64,000 nt of DNA from Pirellulales bacterium. Lineage in GTDB: Bacteria > Planctomycetota > Planctomycetia > Pirellulales > Lacipirellulaceae. Positions 62,603-64,000 of the stretch are shown in pieces. Position 1 is the first letter of the stretch. Every line of letters begins with the position of its first letter. The notes beneath the pieces were generated by a model, which did no database searches, was not told the DNA's origin, and was given only the letters and a program-made list of their open reading frames with translations. The stretch spans positions 186,001 through 250,000 of the forward strand of contig JAHBXQ010000003.1 of NCBI GenBank assembly GCA_019636345.1. Direction: 5' to 3'. Position numbers and translations under genes: made by a program.

Positions 62603-63898
62603 CTACAACCCGCGGCGATGGCGTCGGCGGGGGCGTTGGCCGGGGGGAGCCGGCTTCGGGGGCTGCGGCTCGGCGGGGGGCGCGTCGTCGGCGGGGACTT
62701 CCTGCGGCGGAGCGGCAGTCGCGACGACCTGGAACCCGTCGATCTCGTCCCGCATCAGCAGTTTGTCGATCAGCATCTCGATCCGCGTCAGTTCGATCCC
62801 CTGCTCGGGGGTGACGAACGTGAAGGCGATCCCTTCGCGTCCCATGCGACCAGTGCGCCCGACGCGGTGGACGTAGTCGTCCGACGACTGCGGCATGTCG
62901 AAGTTGATGATGTGCGAGATCCCCGACACGTCGATCCCGCGCCCCACGACGTCGGTCGCCACCAGCAGCTTCGCCTCGCCGGCGCGAAACTGCTTCATGA
63001 CCCGGTCGCGGATGTTTTGGGCCATGTCGCCGTGGATGCAAGTCACCTCGGGGATCTTGTGCGAGATCTTCCGGTGGAGCTTGTCGACCCCGCGCTTGGT
63101 GCGGGCGAAGATGATCGCCTGGGCGGGCTGCTCGCGCTCGAGCAGGGCCATCAGCAGGTCGAACTTCCGCGAGTCGTCGACCGAGAAGTACCGCTGCTCG
63201 ATCGTGTCGACCGTCTTCCCCTTGGGGGAGAAGTCGAGCACCTCGGGATCGATCATGTACCGGCGGGCGAGTCGCTCGACCGGCGGGGCGACGGTGGCCG
63301 ACAACAGCAGCGTCTGCCGCTTGGCCGGACAGCGGCGCAGGATTTTTTCGATGTCGGGACGGAAGCCGATGTCGAGCATCCGGTCCGCCTCGTCGAGCAC
63401 GACGAACTCGAGCTGATCGAGAACCAGCGTTCCGCGGGCCAGATGATCGAGCACGCGGCCCGGCGTGCCGATGACGATATCGGCGCCCTTTTGCAGTCGG
63501 TCGATCTGCGCACGCAGCGGCTTGCCGCCGTAGACGGCCACGGCCCGCAGCTTGCGCCCGTGGGCGAGTCGTTGGATCTCGTCGCGGACCTGGACGGCCA
63601 GTTCGCGGGTGGGGGCGAGCACAAGCGCCCGGGGCTGATGGCCGCGGACCGGCTCGTTGAGCTTCTCCAGGATCGGGATCGCGAACGCGGCGGTCTTGCC
63701 GGTGCCGGTGCGGGCCTGCCCCAGCACGTCGCGGCCGGTGAGCGCAACTGGGATGATGCCCGCTTGGACTGGGCTGGGAGTCTCGTACGCCACGCTCTTC
63801 AGCGCGGCGAGCATGACGTCCGACAACCCGAGTTCGGTGAATTTGGCGGTGGAAGCGTGTTGAGAGGCCGCGGGCGCGGCGGCAGGATCAGGGGTCAA
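62603..63898 (-). CDS. DEAD-box RNA helicase, RhlE-like
   Basis: The 431-residue ATP-dependent RNA helicase has all core motifs: Q motif (FTELGLSDVML...TPSPVQ), motif I ARTGTGKT, Ia PTRELA, Ib TPGR, II DEAD, III SAT, IV IIFARTK, V ATDVVGRGID and VI HRVGRTGR. A 60-residue Pro-rich, Arg-ending C-terminus (QRPRRRHRRGL) may bind RNA. The start is TTG 63898 (MTPDPAAAPAASQ), without a convincing Shine-Dalgarno site. Likely roles are RNA unwinding at ribosome or degradosome. Confidence 0.94.
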   Translation of the reverse strand: MTPDPAAAPAASQHASTAKFTELGLSDVMLAALKSVAYETPSPVQAGIIPVALTGRDVLGQARTGTGKTAAFAIPILEKLNEPVRGHQPRALVLAPTRELAVQVRDEIQRLAHGRKLRAVAVYGGKPLRAQIDRLQKGADIVIGTPGRVLDHLARGTLVLDQLEFVVLDEADRMLDIGFRPDIEKILRRCPAKRQTLLLSATVAPPVERLARRYMIDPEVLDFSPKGKTVDTIEQRYFSVDDSRKFDLLMALLEREQPAQAIIFARTKRGVDKLHRKISHKIPEVTCIHGDMAQNIRDRVMKQFRAGEAKLLVATDVVGRGIDVSGISHIINFDMPQSSDDYVHRVGRTGRMGREGIAFTFVTPEQGIELTRIEMLIDKLLMRDEIDGFQVVATAAPPQEVPADDAPPAEPQPPKPAPPGQRPRRRHRRGL

Positions 63899-64000
63899 CG
63901 TCGGACGACTTTCGTGACAGGAGAGCGCCGCAGCGCGGGGGCGATAGGCCGAGAGTTTGCTTACTTATTTCAGTGCAACACCTTAGCACGCGGAGAGCCG

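Overview
The window looks like a chromosomal segment of a planctomycete, most probably of the Pirellulales type. This is an inference from gene content. The DNA is GC-rich, Shine-Dalgarno sites are often weak or absent, and TTG/GTG starts are common. The gene set fits too: DUF4159 protein, MoxR/DUF58/VWA operon, a GH51 arabinofuranosidase, a very large AsmA-like protein, an orphan DNA methyltransferase and a bacterial topoisomerase VI. No rRNA, tRNA, CRISPR array, insertion sequence or phage gene was recognised.

Layout. 1-4.8 kb: thymidylate synthase (cut by the window edge), a small conserved protein, a [2Fe-2S] ferredoxin, the PII protein GlnB, a double-ACT protein, a secreted arabinofuranosidase and a double-cluster ferredoxin. 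4.9-10 kb: a TIM-barrel isomerase, an orphan DNA methyltransferase, a VapBC-type toxin-antitoxin pair with a clear promoter/operator, a HEAT-like secreted protein and a sugar-type periplasmic binding protein. 10.3-13.2 kb: two radical-SAM genes (rlmN, epmB) divergent from efp. 13.3-17.5 kb: LemA, an M48 metalloprotease, an HdeD-like membrane protein and diacylglycerol kinase. 17.6-20.9 kb: DNA topoisomerase VI subunits A and B. 21-22.3 kb: two small secreted proteins.

22.4-33.2 kb is a long minus-strand block: DUF4159 protein, D-amino-acid oxidase-like protein, def, fmt, a small membrane protein, miaB and glnE. 33.6-40.6 kb is a plus-strand MoxR ATPase - DUF58 - two membrane VWA-type proteins cluster, interrupted by a decayed four-helix-bundle gene. 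40.6-42.3 kb: a nucleotidyltransferase with a 57-residue partner, then a methyltransferase. 42.8-48.2 kb is a compositionally different block (quinone oxidoreductase, HxlR regulator, pirin, isochorismatase-like hydrolase, ABM protein, amidohydrolase) that looks horizontally acquired. 48.9-64 kb: a protein with periodic single-cysteine repeats, the primary sigma factor with a strong terminator, a transglutaminase-like protein, a CFA-synthase-like methyltransferase, a TonB-like/VWA protein, a 1,211-residue AsmA-like protein, a LarA-like protein and a DEAD-box helicase.

Functional links. GlnB and GlnE point to nitrogen control of glutamine synthetase. EpmB with EF-P, whose Lys34 is conserved, points to beta-lysylation of EF-P. 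Def and Fmt handle the formyl-Met cycle, and RlmN and MiaB modify translation RNAs. LemA with the M48 peptidase, and MoxR with DUF58/VWA, are recurrent envelope-quality-control or chaperone neighbourhoods. Several convergent gene junctions carry hairpins or dispersed repeats.
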